A stretch of DNA of 64,000 nucleotides from positions 24,887,981 through 24,951,980 of the forward strand of contig CAMZMU010000089.1 in the NCBI GenBank assembly GCA_947311845.1, read 5' to 3'. Shown piece by piece: positions 10,923 through 22,572 of this stretch (the first letter of the stretch is position 1; each line of letters starts with the position of its first letter). The notes beneath the pieces are model-generated. The model ran no database searches. It was not told the origin of the DNA and was given only the letters and a program-made list of their open reading frames with translations. The DNA is from Poa pratensis (Eukaryota > Streptophyta > Magnoliopsida > Poales > Poaceae). Position numbers and translations under genes: made by a program.

Positions 10923-11635
10923 GAAACATCTACTTATCAGCCTCCAAAAATAGACAAACCCACAAGAAAGTATATGTGAATTATGAAAACGACATGGTTG
11001 GAAAAGGTTTGCTTCATGATTATAAATCTTGTAAATGTAAACAAAAAGAATGCAAGTATAATTAATATTACATTGCTTCCATGTATGGAATCAAAGCTTG
11101 CGCTCACAAATGCACATATGATCACTCAAAAGTTCTACGAAATATAAAGATGGTCTTCTAAATTTGATTGAATCACCTTACCAACGTATTAGACCTAAAA
11201 TACTCATGCTATGTTTGTTACACTAGTGGAAAATGGGCAATAGATTCTGCCCTTTAGTCCCCAAATCCTTACGAACCGGTACTAATGGGGGGCACCCCAC
11301 CCGGTTCGAAACGGCCGTCGCCGCCCACAGCCCCATCCTGGTTCGTGAGGGACCTTTAGTCCCGGTTCGTGCCACGAACCGAGACTAAAGGGTCACCGCA
11401 TGCGGCCGCAGAGGCGGGGCCCAGCGCGAGAACCTTTAGTCCCGGTTCGTGGCACGAACCGGGACGAAGTTTGAAACCTGTAGATCTCCCGCCGGCGGTG
11501 CGCTTTGGAAGTTGATCAAGCCGCCGTTTTAATTGTGCTTTGGAAGATGATCAGCCCACCGTTATGGGCAGTTAATCACTGGCGCCGCCCGGCCGCCGGC
11601 CTCCCTCCTCTGCCCGCCGGCCTCCCTCTCAACCC

Positions 11636-11644
11636 TATATAAAA
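11636..11644 (+). promoter_or_regulatory. TATA box of the captured exonuclease gene
   Basis: TATATAAAA lies 88 bp upstream of the ATG at 11732 and is followed by a CT-rich leader. This looks like a complete short core promoter carried with the gene. Confidence 0.55.
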
Positions 11645-11731
11645 GCTACACTAATCCATGGCCTTAAGCACACATAATCTCTCTCTAATCCTTGCAAAAA
11701 CTCTCTCTCTTGATCCCTCTCTTCTATTCCA

Positions 11732-12448
11732 ATGGAGCCACTCGCGCGTGTACCTCCGTCTCGGTTGTACTACTTCACCAAAGAAGATATGCACTTCAAG
11801 GTATGGGTCACCCTCCGTGCATCACGCGTGGAGAGGTGGATCCGCGACGTGAAGAAGTTCTTTCTCGACGCCGCACCGATCAAGTGCGTTGGACTCGACT
11901 GCGAGTTCACCGACCCTCTCCCGGGTCGACAGAGGGATCTTCCACTCGAGAAAAGGCAGCGCGCCGCCGTCCTTCAACTCTCGGTGGCGTCCGAGACTCT
12001 TGTCTTCCAGATCTGAAAGGCTGATCGGGTGCCGCAGCTCCTCGTGGATTTCTTAGGTGACGAGACCATCAACTTCTACGGCGTGGCTATCCACAATGAC
12101 GTGCGGATGCTGCGCTACTACGGAATTGTTATTCCGTCCGCGGTCGACCTCCAGAGGGATAGCCGAAACCCAACCGGCAATCCTACTCCGAGTCTCTATG
12201 CTCTCTCCAATGCTATCATTGGGACAAAACTTGAGAAGAAGAACAACAAGAAGGACAAGAAGAAGGGCAAGGACGACGACGACTTAGAAGACCTCCGAAT
12301 TTTCGGATGGGGCAACGTTCCATTGAGCTACGATCAAGTCTTGTATGCCGCTCTGTACGCTCACCTCGGCTTCGAGATTGCACGGAAGTGGGATAGTCTA
12401 CGTGGCTATAATACCAATTACGGTCGTCTTAATGTCATTGATGAGTAG
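11732..12448 (+). pseudogene. DEDD-type 3'-5' exonuclease (Werner/RNase D-like), captured in CACTA B
   Basis: The intronless reading frame of 238 codons has one in-frame TGA at codon 95 (12014-12016). The fold is that of plant WRN-exonuclease-like proteins, which remove nucleotides from 3' ends using two metal ions held by acidic residues. Motif I is present as VGLDCEFTD (Asp56, Glu58), and motif II as GVAIHNDVRML. Motif III, normally YxxxD, reads SYDQVLYAALYAHLGFEI, so the last metal-binding Asp appears to be Tyr. A Lys/Asp-rich insert (KKNNKKDKKKGKDDDDLEDL) precedes motif III. The stop is probably a TGC or TGT codon changed to TGA. The gene has its own TATA box and lies between two blocks of subterminal repeats, so it was taken up into the element end. 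It is likely inactive both as protein and as enzyme. Confidence 0.8.
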
Positions 12449-12952
12449 ACTACCTATATAGTGATGTGTGTGCTCCCGTTGTGTGTTCTCTCATGTATTC
12501 GGTCAATTCGGTCCATTCGGTTACCTAAAACTAATGACCGAAATATTTGAATTCCTATCATTTTTATGATCGATTCATACATATTATTTGTCGAATTTCG
12601 ATTTAACCGGTTTAAAGATATGAATATTACATATTAAATTGAAAATGACAATAATAATGTAAAATAATTTTTTTTGTTATTTGAATTCAAAACTATTAGT
12701 ACTTAATCATTAATGTTTATGTTAACATAGGTTTGGACTTCAAAAAAATAATATGATTATTCTCTACAAATAACAAAAAAATGAATTAATAATAATTATT
12801 ACTTAATCATTAATATTTTTGCAAAAGATGATATGGACACAATATTTAGATTCCTATCATTTTTCTGATCGATTTATACATATATTTGTCGAATTTCGAA
12901 TTACGGATTTAAAGATATGAATTTATCCATATTAAATTGGAAACGACAATGA

Positions 12953-13110
12953 ACCTTTAGTCCCGGTTCGTGCCACGAACTGGGACTAAAGGGTCACCAC
13001 ATGCGGCCGCAGAGGCGGGCCCAGCGCGAGAACCTTTTGTCCCGGTTCGTGCCACAAACCGGGACTAAAGATGAACCTTTAGTCCCGGTTCGTGGCACGA
13101 ACCGGGACTA
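12953..13110. repeat. Internal block of CACTA B subterminal palindromes
   Basis: Three or four copies of CCTTTAGTCCCGGTTCGTG face CACGAACCGGGACTAAAG, each unit folding on itself. The segment GCGGCCGCAGAGGCGGGCC is shared with 11402-11421. This duplicates the outer subterminal block, so the exonuclease gene is bracketed by it. Confidence 0.7.
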
Positions 13111-13614
13111 ACATTTGTACTACATCATCTCCCACCCCGAGCCAGCCAGCTCCATTTTTCCAGCTCGAGTTCATCTCCATTTTCCTCCTCCGTTTCTTCA
13201 CCCGAGCTCGATTTCGTCCCTATTTTTTCCACCATTTGTCAAGATTGACGGCGCCGCATCTATCCAAGGTTTAGCAACTGCATCTCTGCTTCCGGCGCTC
13301 ATTTCATTGCTTGTTTAGCTCGTTTAGCTCATTTTCATTTCTCTAGTGCTAGCTAGGTGTTTGATGAAATGTCTAAGTTAGGGATTTCATTTCTTTTAAA
13401 TGCAATTTGAACTCAAAGTAAATTATGATTTGTGGATTTTAGTGTCGTCCCGTCCTCACCGCCGTCGATCGCCGCGCCGTCCCGTCACCGGCACCACCTC
13501 GGTGAGCCTCTTGTTTTTACCTTTCATTTAAAAAAATCTTAGTTGTACGATTTAGATGCATAATTATTACTTGTATAATTTTCATAGTTGTATAATTGTT
13601 TGTTATATAGTGCC

Positions 13615-14077
13615 ATGGTTTTGACATCTGTCCACACCGGCTCTCGTCCGCTCTATTATTCGGATGTGGTATGATTGTTTGTTTTAACTAGATATTTGTT
13701 TCATTTCGCGTTTATGACAATTATGCCGACCAACTTGACATAGATATATTTTTATCTAGGAGGTAGTTGAACCGGAAATTTCAACCGACCCTATTGTCGA
13801 GTTTTTTGAAAAAGAAAACAATGATTTGAAAGCAATATTGAAAAGAAGTGAAGATCTTCGTCTTCAATGCTTAGAAGAGAAGATGAAATTGGATTTCAAG
13901 CTTGCCGACGTCGTCCATGATAACGAGATCAAGATGGATGCAATGCGCTTGAAGCTTAAAAAGATTAGAAAATATGTCATTAATCAAGAGGCTTGGTATC
14001 ATTATGCTGTTGGTTCAATAATTAACTTAGTTGCGATTTTGATCGCATTTGTTGTTGGATTTAAATTCTTTAGATAG
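13615..14077 (+). CDS. Small coiled-coil protein with C-terminal membrane anchor, CACTA accessory gene
   Basis: Two exons join in phase 0. Exon 1 is 13615-13668 (MVLTSVHTGSRPLYYSDV), with donor GTATGA. Exon 2 is 13760-14077, after acceptor ATCTAG. The product is 123 residues without frameshift or internal stop. Residues about 30-90 are charged and heptad-like (EFFEKENNDLKAILKRSEDL, then QCLEEKMKLDFKLADVVHDN), predicting a coiled coil. Residues about 98-119 are hydrophobic (YAVGSIINLVAILIAFVVGF), followed only by KFFR. That layout is tail-anchored. I recognise no named family or function. It sits directly upstream of TNP2 in the same orientation. It could be a separate accessory protein or an upstream exon set of the transposase gene. 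Its intact frame stands out among decayed neighbours. Confidence 0.6.
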
Positions 14078-14243
14078 TTGTATGTTAGTTTCAATTAATG
14101 TATGTTTTATGAGAACTATGTATTACATTTGGTCACTACTCTACTTTGTTTTTAATGTGATGAACTTTTATTAATTAATTTGGTCACGTATCTATTCATA
14201 ATGTTGCTAGTGTAATGGTTTTTGATATACTTCTATAATGCAG

Positions 14244-17200
14244 ATGAACCGACAATGGATGTACGGTGACCGACGCAGTCCCGAGTTCATTAGTGGCATG
14301 CATAATTTTCTCCATGCGGTTGAGGCAAACAAGCGGACAAATGGTTTTATTTGTTGTCCATGTAGTGTCTGTAAGAATAGGAGTGATCACTCTACCTCAA
14401 AAATCCTTCACGTCCACCTGTTGCAGCATGGTTTCATGTCTGGTTATTATTGTTGGACCAAGCACGGAGAAAGAGGGGTTATAATGGAAGACAATGAAAA
14501 AGAAGAGGATAATGACAACTATCCTATGTTCAATGAACACGATGATACTACAATGGGGGAAGATGAAGCTGAAGAAGATCCCATTTTTGATGAGCCCGAC
14601 GATGATCCATTGTTGATGAGCCCGACGAAGATCATCGTCGGGCCATTCGTGATGCACAAATGGACTGTGGAAGTGAAAACGAGAGGTTGAAGTTGGAGAA
14701 AATGTTAGAGGATCACAACAAATTATTGTACCCAAATTGCGAAGATGGCCAGAAAAAGCTGGGTACCACACTGGAATTGCTGCAATGGAAGGCACAGAAT
14801 GGTCTATCTGACAAGGGATTTGAAATTTTGATGAAAATATTAAAGAAGATGCTTCCAAGGGATAACGTATTGCCCCCCAGTACGTACGAAGCAAGGAAGC
14901 TTGTCTGCCCTCTAGGATTAGAGGTGCAGAAGATACATGCATGCATCAATGACTGCATCCTTTACCGCGGTGAGCACGAGAATTTGAATGCATGCCCGAT
15001 ATGCGGTGCATTGCGGTATAAGATCAGGCGAGATGATCCTGGTGATGTTGAGGGCCAGCCCCCAGGAAGAGGGTTCCTGCCAAGGTGATGTGGTATGCTC
15101 CTATAATACCACGGTTGAAACGTTTGTTCCAAAACAAAGAGCATGCCAAGTTGTTGCGATGGCACAAAGAAGACCGTAAGAAAGACGTGATGCTGAGACA
15201 CCCCGCTGATGGGTCGCAGTGGAGAAAAATCGACAGAGAGTTCACGACATTTTCAGATGACGCAAGGAACTTAAGATTTGGTCTAAGTACGGATGGCTTT
15301 AATCCTTTTGGGGAGCAGAGCTCCAGTCATAGCACTTGGCTGTGACTCTATGTATCTATAACCTTACTCCTTGACTGTGCATGAAGCGGAAGTTCATTAT
15401 GATGCCAGTGCTCATCCAAGGCCCGAAGCAACCTGGCAACGACATTGATGTGTACCTGAGGCCATTGGTTGAAGAACTTTTACAGTTGTGACGTGAAGAA
15501 GGTGTACGTGTGTGGGATAAGCACGGACAAATAGAATTTGACCTACGAGCGTTGTTGTTTGTAACCATCAATGATTGGCCTGCTCTTAGTAACACTAGTT
15601 GAATGCCCGCGCGTTGCTACGGGTACTCAATTTTTTTACTACAAATGAAAAAAAACATGTGTATAGAAAGAAATATAGCCACATAATATTACAAAAAGCA
15701 ATAAGATTACCGTTTTCCTAAAATTCAATTCGATTAAAAGCTATAAATTGTCATAATGTGCATAGAAAGCAACAACTATATTTTTGTTGATTAAAATTTC
15801 CACTTTGCTCATATCATGGATATGTCTTCCAAGTAATAAACTTTCATATAAATCACCCCAGTGATGTAGAAGCTCACATAACACTCGCTCTAGCGTCACA
15901 TGCCAATTGAATCACGTGATTGTCTCCACACTTGTATCGGCATGTGCCCATAAAAAAGTTGTCTTGGCGCCTCCACATATATGTGTTGCAATGGTAAGTT
16001 CAAAGGGAAAACAAAACGGTCATTCAAGTTTGTAAACACGACCCAGATTGGCGGTGTTTGCAATCTCTACTGTTTCACCTTTTTTACAAAATCACTACAA
16101 TTATTTCGTCCAAAGCAATTGTACATTCGAGAGCAGCGTGCACTGTCTAATTAATGTAGATCAACATAAGCACACAGTTTTCAAATTTTCGCCCATTGCC
16201 ATAGCTAAGTGACGACTGCTTCTTGGATCTGTTTATCAGTAATAACAGTATAAACCCTTTTGGTTCATCGAAGGAATATTTATCAGTAATAACAGTACTA
16301 CAGCGACGACTGCTTCTTGAAGGTGAAGATGTGCATGTACCAGAATCCAATGAACAACTCCTTCCTTCACAAACATCTTCGAACATGTCACATGAAGCTT
16401 TTCCATCAGGGACGACCAATAACTATGGATCTTTCCACGATAAAATGACAGCTAAAAAGGGTAAAACATCAAAATGCAGGTTAGAGGAAAGCAGATCTAC
16501 ATCTAAGCATACTTAGAAGCAAGGATGTCAGTTTTATTTCAGCCTGGATCTGTTTTTTGTGCCAAGGAGATAGTCGATGATTTCAGCTGAGCTATAATAC
16601 ATTCATTTTGCAATGACAAATAAGCATTTACGACATATGGTCTATTTACATATATGCATTTACAACCAGTTGTTCATATATGTCAGCTTTGTCATAAAAA
16701 TCTACACAGCACACTGCATACATGGCATCTTAAAACCATGTCTTTAGTATGGCAGAAATTTCTCAATTAGGATATGTAACACAAACAATGACTTGGCAGT
16801 CAACTCAATTATGCTTTATATTATATGGCACTCCACTAAACGTGTTCAGGTAGAAAGAGGTCGGAAGTAGCCATGCAACAGTAGTAACCAAATAAATCCA
16901 CAAAACGATATCCTCTAATTACCGACTAACTTGGCAGCAAACACTAACTAATGCTTATAGAGACAAAGCATGGAGTCTTGGGAGAAAATTAACACACACA
17001 CACACACATAAAAGAAAGATGTTCCTGGATCATTGAAAGTGTATATGAAATATATGTAAATATGAGTACTCCCACGTCCATATGCATCTCAAAATTGTAA
17101 GCCTAAGATGTGGTTGTATCCGCTTTCATCAATTTGACAGCTCCAACATCATCAGTCCTTTGGATCTGATTGCAAGCATCTAAAAAAATATGATTGCAAG

Positions 17201-20200
17201 CTCCATTTGCATCAGCCTAGGAAAGGCATCTTGGACTCTTGGTAATTGGTTCCTGTCTCCAGACCTGATAAACATAAGTAAAAGAATGAGAACATTGTGA
17301 ATCAATCAAACATTTGTGTGTAGTTTGCTTATAAATAAACTGGACGATGTAAATTTGAACAATTTGGCCAACATATAAATCTGATAAATCTAAGCTGGAA
17401 CTGCAAGGTTCAAAGATGAACTTATGAAGAAACCACTTGAAAAACAATGAAAAGAGCAAACATGGACAAACAAACTCCTGGAATTGGAGACGATGTCGCT
17501 CTACAATCGTCTCTCCCAGTTCCATTCACCGAGCCTGCACTCTCATTTCCTCGCACATCAACCAGAACATCTGCTACATGCACTTACCATATAAGCTTTC
17601 AAGCCTTGTGAAGGACCGGCACAAACTTTGATTCGAGGGGTCAAGTCTTCTGGATCTGACTGATTGCAAGCTTCATCTACGTCAGCCTAAAAAGGCATAT
17701 GGCTGATTGGCTCCTATCGTGGAAAAGAACTAAGCGCCCAAGATACGATTTGTTGCCCAAGTGATAAATCAATCCTGGGTGACCCTCCAAATATATATGC
17801 ATATCCTCAAAGCATTAAAACAAACAGACGACATGTGTTGGAGGGCACAAATTGTCAGAGATGAAAACTACCAGTCAAGATTAAAAATCTTGTATATCAG
17901 GACAACAAAAGCCTATATCAGAAGCATGGGGGCGTATTGTACTTATTGCTAGTTCTTGTCCTCAATTGGATCATTGATCTCGATCAACTTCTCAATAGGC
18001 AAACTCGATCTCTCTATAGAAACAGAAAACAGTTAGGTGTGATCACCGCCACCTTGCCCTCTAGCCTGCAACGCACGCAGATGAAAAATTAACCTTCAGG
18101 TAAGGCATAAGTAGATGTGTGTAGTCGTGTAGAAATCAGTACTACTCAAACGCGGTACAAAGGGAAGCAACTTCTCGTACTTCCCTTGCAGCAACATGAA
18201 CGACATCAGAGCTGCTGCTTTCCATGGCAACTACCTTGCTTGCTTGCTTCGACCCTGCAGCCTTGAAACAAGTTCTAGTGGCTAGCTCATTTATAGTAGC
18301 CGCAAAATTATTGCAATAGATTGGGCTATGGAGGAGGAGGAGCTCACCGGCAGCAGCTGGTTGTGGAGGTGGGCGGCGGCATAAGGTGGAAGTGGTGGCC
18401 GTCGGCATCAGTAGCAGCTTGAGGAGTTGGTTGCCTGCAGCAGTACCTTGGGAAGGCAAAGACCAGCTCGTCCTCTATGCCTAAGCCCTTCCCGCCGGCC
18501 GCGGCCGTAGCCGAGCGCTGTCGTCGCCCCGCCGCGCTATGATCGATCCCATCGGCCATCAGGTCCATGTATGGACCTCCGCCGCCAACCCTTCCCTCGG
18601 TTGCTGGATTTGGCGCGACGAGAAACTCAAGAGATCGCGAGCATGGCGGCGGGCCGGCAAGCGCGTATGTTCCCTCGCGTCCGTTGTCCATGGGGTGCTC
18701 CGTACTCACCAGGAGGAGGGGAAACAGAGGAGAGGCTCCTGAGCATCGGGGGACAGCCGACGGTGGAAGAAGCTGGGGTGGCCGCCGAGGCTTCAAGTCA
18801 AGGTGCGAGGCGGCGGCGGCGACGCTATAAGGCCGCGGCGCAGCGGAACCCTACCAGCTCTGCTCGCTTCGTACGAGAGGGAATGGGCGAGGGCGAAGTC
18901 CTTGGCCGCGAGCCTGAGCACCTACTCCGCGAGCTGGAGAATCCTGGTCCTCCTTCCGCCATGTGGACGGGCAGAGGTGACGGAGAGGATGGGGATTGGC
19001 CTGGCAGCGGCGATGGAGGGGCCGGAGATGGGGAGGGGATTGGCGGCCATGGGTGGGCCGGCTCGTGTGTGTGCGTATTTTTCTTCTCTTTTTTACCAGT
19101 GCGTGCGTTCGGGTCAAGAATGGTTTGATCGATCGATTCATTCAGAGGTGGAGTTGTACCCGAGGAGAGAGATCGTGGAGAGACCCGTGCGTGCGTATTT
19201 GTTGGGATAGGTGGAGCTGTAGAGAGATAAGTGGAGAGACGTATGCATGTTTTTAGGATCGTCCTGTTTTTTTGTTGAGATGGAAGGCGGGGTGGCATTT
19301 GCTTTGTAATTTGTTAGACGTGTGACACCAGGCATTCATCAAGTCTGCTTTAATAGTAAAGATTTCAGGACAGTCAAACAAGGGATACAATGCATGCACG
19401 CACTGTTTAGGTGAGACTGAAAGTATACATTTAGGCAACAAGAATGTGTACCTGGGCCATCGTCGATTTCTTCCACCCAAGCATCCCTTAAGAAAGAAAG
19501 GCAAACATTTCAATGGTGAGGCAGATCACCGGACGAAGCCTACCCGCCCCACTGGGGATGTTATATATGATATGGTTAAGGATTTAAAAGTAATCTTTGG
19601 AAAGGGTCTTGGCGGACAATCTGTTCCGAATGACGCTGACGGACACGTACCCATGTGGAAGAAGTGCTCTATATTTTGGGAGCTACCCTATTGGAAAATC
19701 CTAGAGGTTCACTCTGCAATCGACATGATGCACGTGACGAAAAATCTTTGCGTGAACCTGCTAAACTTATTAGGCGTGTATGGGAAGTCAAAAGATACAC
19801 CGGAAGCAAGACAGGACCATCAACGTATGCACGAACGAGACGGCGTGCATTCAGAGAATCATCAAGGTTCTGCAAGCTACGCTCTTACGAAAGAAGAGAA
19901 GAAAATATTTTTTGAATGTCTTAGCAGTATGAAGGTTCCGTCTGGCTTCTCGTCGAATATAAAGGGAATAATAAATATGGCAGAGAAAAAATTCCAAAAC
20001 CTAAAATCTCATGACTGCCACGTGATTATGACACAATTACTTCCCATTGCATTGAGAGGGCTTCCCATTACGTTCCCCCCAACCTTCTTCAATATTATGG
20101 CGCACCTCATAGTTCACCTAGTCGAAGAGATTTCCGTTCTTGGTCCTGTATTTCTACACAACATGTTCCCCTTTGAGAGGTTCATGGGAGTCTTAAAGAA

Positions 20201-21194
20201 ATATGTTCATAACCGTGCTAGGCCAGAAGGAAGCATCTCCAAGGGCTATGGAACGGAGGAGGTCATTGAGTTTTGTGTTGACTTTATTCCTGACATTAAG
20301 CCGATCGGTGTTCCTCAATCGCGCCATGAGGGGAGACTGCGTGGAAAAGGCACGCTAGGAAAGAAAGTAACAATATGTCAAGACGGGCATTCTTTCACTC
20401 GAGCACACGACACAGTTCTATATAATTCCAGCTTGGTGGCTCCGTATATCGAGGAACACAGGAATATTTTACGCTCCAAATACCCGGAGCAACCTGAAGA
20501 TTGTATTGATGGAGAACACATGAAGACTTTCGGCGGTTGGTTACAAAGACGTCTCATTAATGACACCAATATTGGAGAACAGCTATACTTGTTGGCCAAG
20601 CAACCATCTTCGACTATATTGACTTTTCAAGGGTACGAGATAAATGAAAATACATTTTACACGGTCGACCAAAATAAAAAGAGCACCAACCAAAACAGTG
20701 GTGTCCGCTTTGATGCAACAAACTGCAATGGGCAAAAGGTCACATATTATGGTTACATAGAGCAGATACGGGAACTTGATTATGGACCTTCTTTTAAGGT
20801 CTCTTTGTTCAAGTGCAAATGGTTCAACCTAGAAGGCGGGGTAGAGGTAGACCCACGGTACGGAATGACTACAGTGGATCTCAAGAATCTTTGGTACGAC
20901 AACGAACCATTCGTCCTAGCCAGTGAAGTGGCTCAGGTTTTCTATGTGAAGGACATGTCTACCCTACCGAAAAAAAGAAAAGATAAGCAAGCGAATACAT
21001 CATACGATGAGCCAAAGCGCCACATAGTTCTTTCAGGGAAAAGAATCATCGTGGGAGTGGAGGACAAGACAGACATGTCAGAAGATTACGATAAGTTTCT
21101 TGAAATTCCGCCCTTCAAAGTGAACACTGACTCAAGCGTCAAGTTAAATGAAGAAGATTGTCCATGGTTACGGCGCAATCAGAAGAACAAGTGA
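14244..21194 (+). pseudogene. TNP2-type (Transposase_21) CACTA transposase, interrupted
   Basis: The enzyme would cut and move CACTA elements by binding their ends. The start at 14244 (MNRQWMYGDRR) follows an acceptor TGCAG. Domains in order are: transposase-associated domain (14244-14560, CCPCSVCKN); Transposase_21 core (from about 14880, CPLGLEVQKIHACINDCILY, CPICG), resuming after the Helitron (KNVYLGHRRFLP, HVTKNLCVNLL); a DUF4218-like segment (FPFERFMGVLKKYVHNRA); and a DUF4216-like segment (KVSLFKCKWFNLEGG). Damage includes lost single bases near 14612, in a C run near 15060 and near 15343; stops at TGG-to-TGA positions near 15375 and 15489; and a 3768-bp Helitron at 15595-19362. Downstream of the Helitron, 582 codons to the stop at 21194 are intact. 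The gene cannot make a full protein. Confidence 0.9.
15595..19362 (-). mobile_element. Helitron H1 (3.8 kb) inside the TNP2 gene
   Basis: On the minus strand it begins TCTTTACTATTAAAGC and ends with a CCCG...CGGG hairpin followed by CATTCAACTAG. The host base is A before the 5' end and T after the 3' end, the classic Helitron target. Removing it rejoins the transposase codons with no duplication. The interior holds AT-rich filler (15.6-18.1 kb), an ACACAC microsatellite near 16990, and a GC-rich segment (18.15-19.1 kb). The minus frame 18796-18344 (MKPRRPPQLLPPSAVP...) in that segment may be a captured exon; I do not recognise it. There is no Rep or helicase, so it is non-autonomous. Confidence 0.85.
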
Positions 21195-21341
21195 ACACTA
21201 GATAGGGATGTTGTTGGTGATGTGCAATAATGTATTAAACCTTTTATCTAACTGTGTTCTGAAAACTCAGAAGAAAACTCTAAACACTGATTTTTGGTTC
21301 TAAAAAGTCCAACGGCTTACAAGCGCTCGATAAAGTTAGAA

Positions 21342-21574
21342 TAAAACACACGGTTTCCCCTGCATATAGCCCGACGGTGGCTCGTGAGTGCCCGCATATC
21401 AAATGCACCGTCGGACGTATGCAGGGAATCCGAATGATTTGTATCCGGTCGATGAACTGAAGTATTTTGTAGATAGAACAAAACACACGGTTTCCCCTGC
21501 ATACAGCCCAACGGTGGCTCGTGAGTGCCCGCATATCAAATGGACCGTTGGACGTATGCAGGGAATCCGAATGT
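21342..21574. repeat. Duplicated hairpin downstream of TNP2
   Basis: Two copies of about 95 bp (21342-21436 and 21480-21574) each contain a long stem. TTCCCCTGCATA pairs with TATGCAGGGAA. Inside that, CCGACGGTG pairs with CACCGTCGG in copy 1, and CCAACGGT pairs with ACCGTTGG in copy 2. The G-to-A change in one arm is matched by C-to-T in the other. The position just after the TNP2 stop suggests a 3' UTR or terminator-like structure, which is inference. Confidence 0.7.
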
Positions 21575-22435
21575 TTTGTATACCAAAATGAACTACAAGG
21601 AGTAGACACTGAGTGCCGAACATGTCCGAGAGGGGGGCTATATATAGGGTCATGTGGCTCACAAAGTGTCGTGATAGTGCTGATCCAACAGCTCACAAGC
21701 TCTCAAAAGAAACACACCCCTGATTCAACGGCTCACAAGTGCTTGAAAGAAGCACACGATCTGTGTGCTTCTTTAGTGCCGGTTCGTGGCTGGAACCGAG
21801 ACTAATTTAAAAAATCAGTTTGGCACCTTTGTTTCACATACCAAGATACACATATGTGCCAAATATGGGCAGTTTATCACAAACTATGTCATGTGAATGG
21901 CCATAACTTGGTCATTTGGCATGAAACATATACATGTTTATAGATGATACACCTTTTTGTGAAGGATTTTTTTGGAAAGTCGGTCAAAACACAAGTTTAT
22001 CATTTTTGCTAACAACTAGTACACATAAAAGGACTCCATGCCAAAGGATTTCCTTTTTTGAGTATTTTTCACATTCTTTGATTTTTTTGAATGAATGGTC
22101 AAAATGGGTACCACAACTATTCATTTAAAGGGGACAAATTTGTATGAACTATGGATAGTTTTGTGATATAATCACTATTTGTGTACAACTATCACACACT
22201 TGAAGTTCAAATTTGAATTACTTTCGGAAAATCAACATAAATTCATTTTAAATAGGCAAAACTAATTTAAAAAATCAGTTTGGCACCTTTAAATCAAAGT
22301 ATATAAAAGAAAACAGAAAAAACTAGAAACAAAAACAATTCAAAAATAAAGTAAATCAAATTATATAAAAGAAAACAAAAACAAAAACCATTCAGAACAG
22401 AAAAAGAAACTAGGAAAACAACTAAAAAGCCCATT
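21575..22435. other. AT-rich spacer of CACTA B
   Basis: Between TNP2 and the next gene this holds one subterminal half-unit (21775-21800, GGTTCGTGGCTGGAACCGAG), a repeated phrase AACTAATTTAAAAAATCAGT (near 21800 and 22258) and A-rich low-complexity sequence. No coding motif is seen. Confidence 0.5.
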
Positions 22436-22572
22436 TATTCCCGGTTGGTAATACCAACCGGGACTAAAGGTCTCTCTGGGCTTCGCGCGCAAATTTTGGC
22501 GGTCCTGTTACCAACCGAGACTAAAGGGTCTTTAGTCCCGGTTCGTGGCTGGAACCGGGACTAAAGGTCCTT
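22436..22572. repeat. Second internal block of CACTA B palindromes
   Basis: The units TCCCGGTTGGTAATACCAAC and TAGTCCCGGTTCGTGGCTGG each face their complement. The block lies just upstream of the second gene and may serve as its promoter region or as a transposase-binding cluster. Confidence 0.6.
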
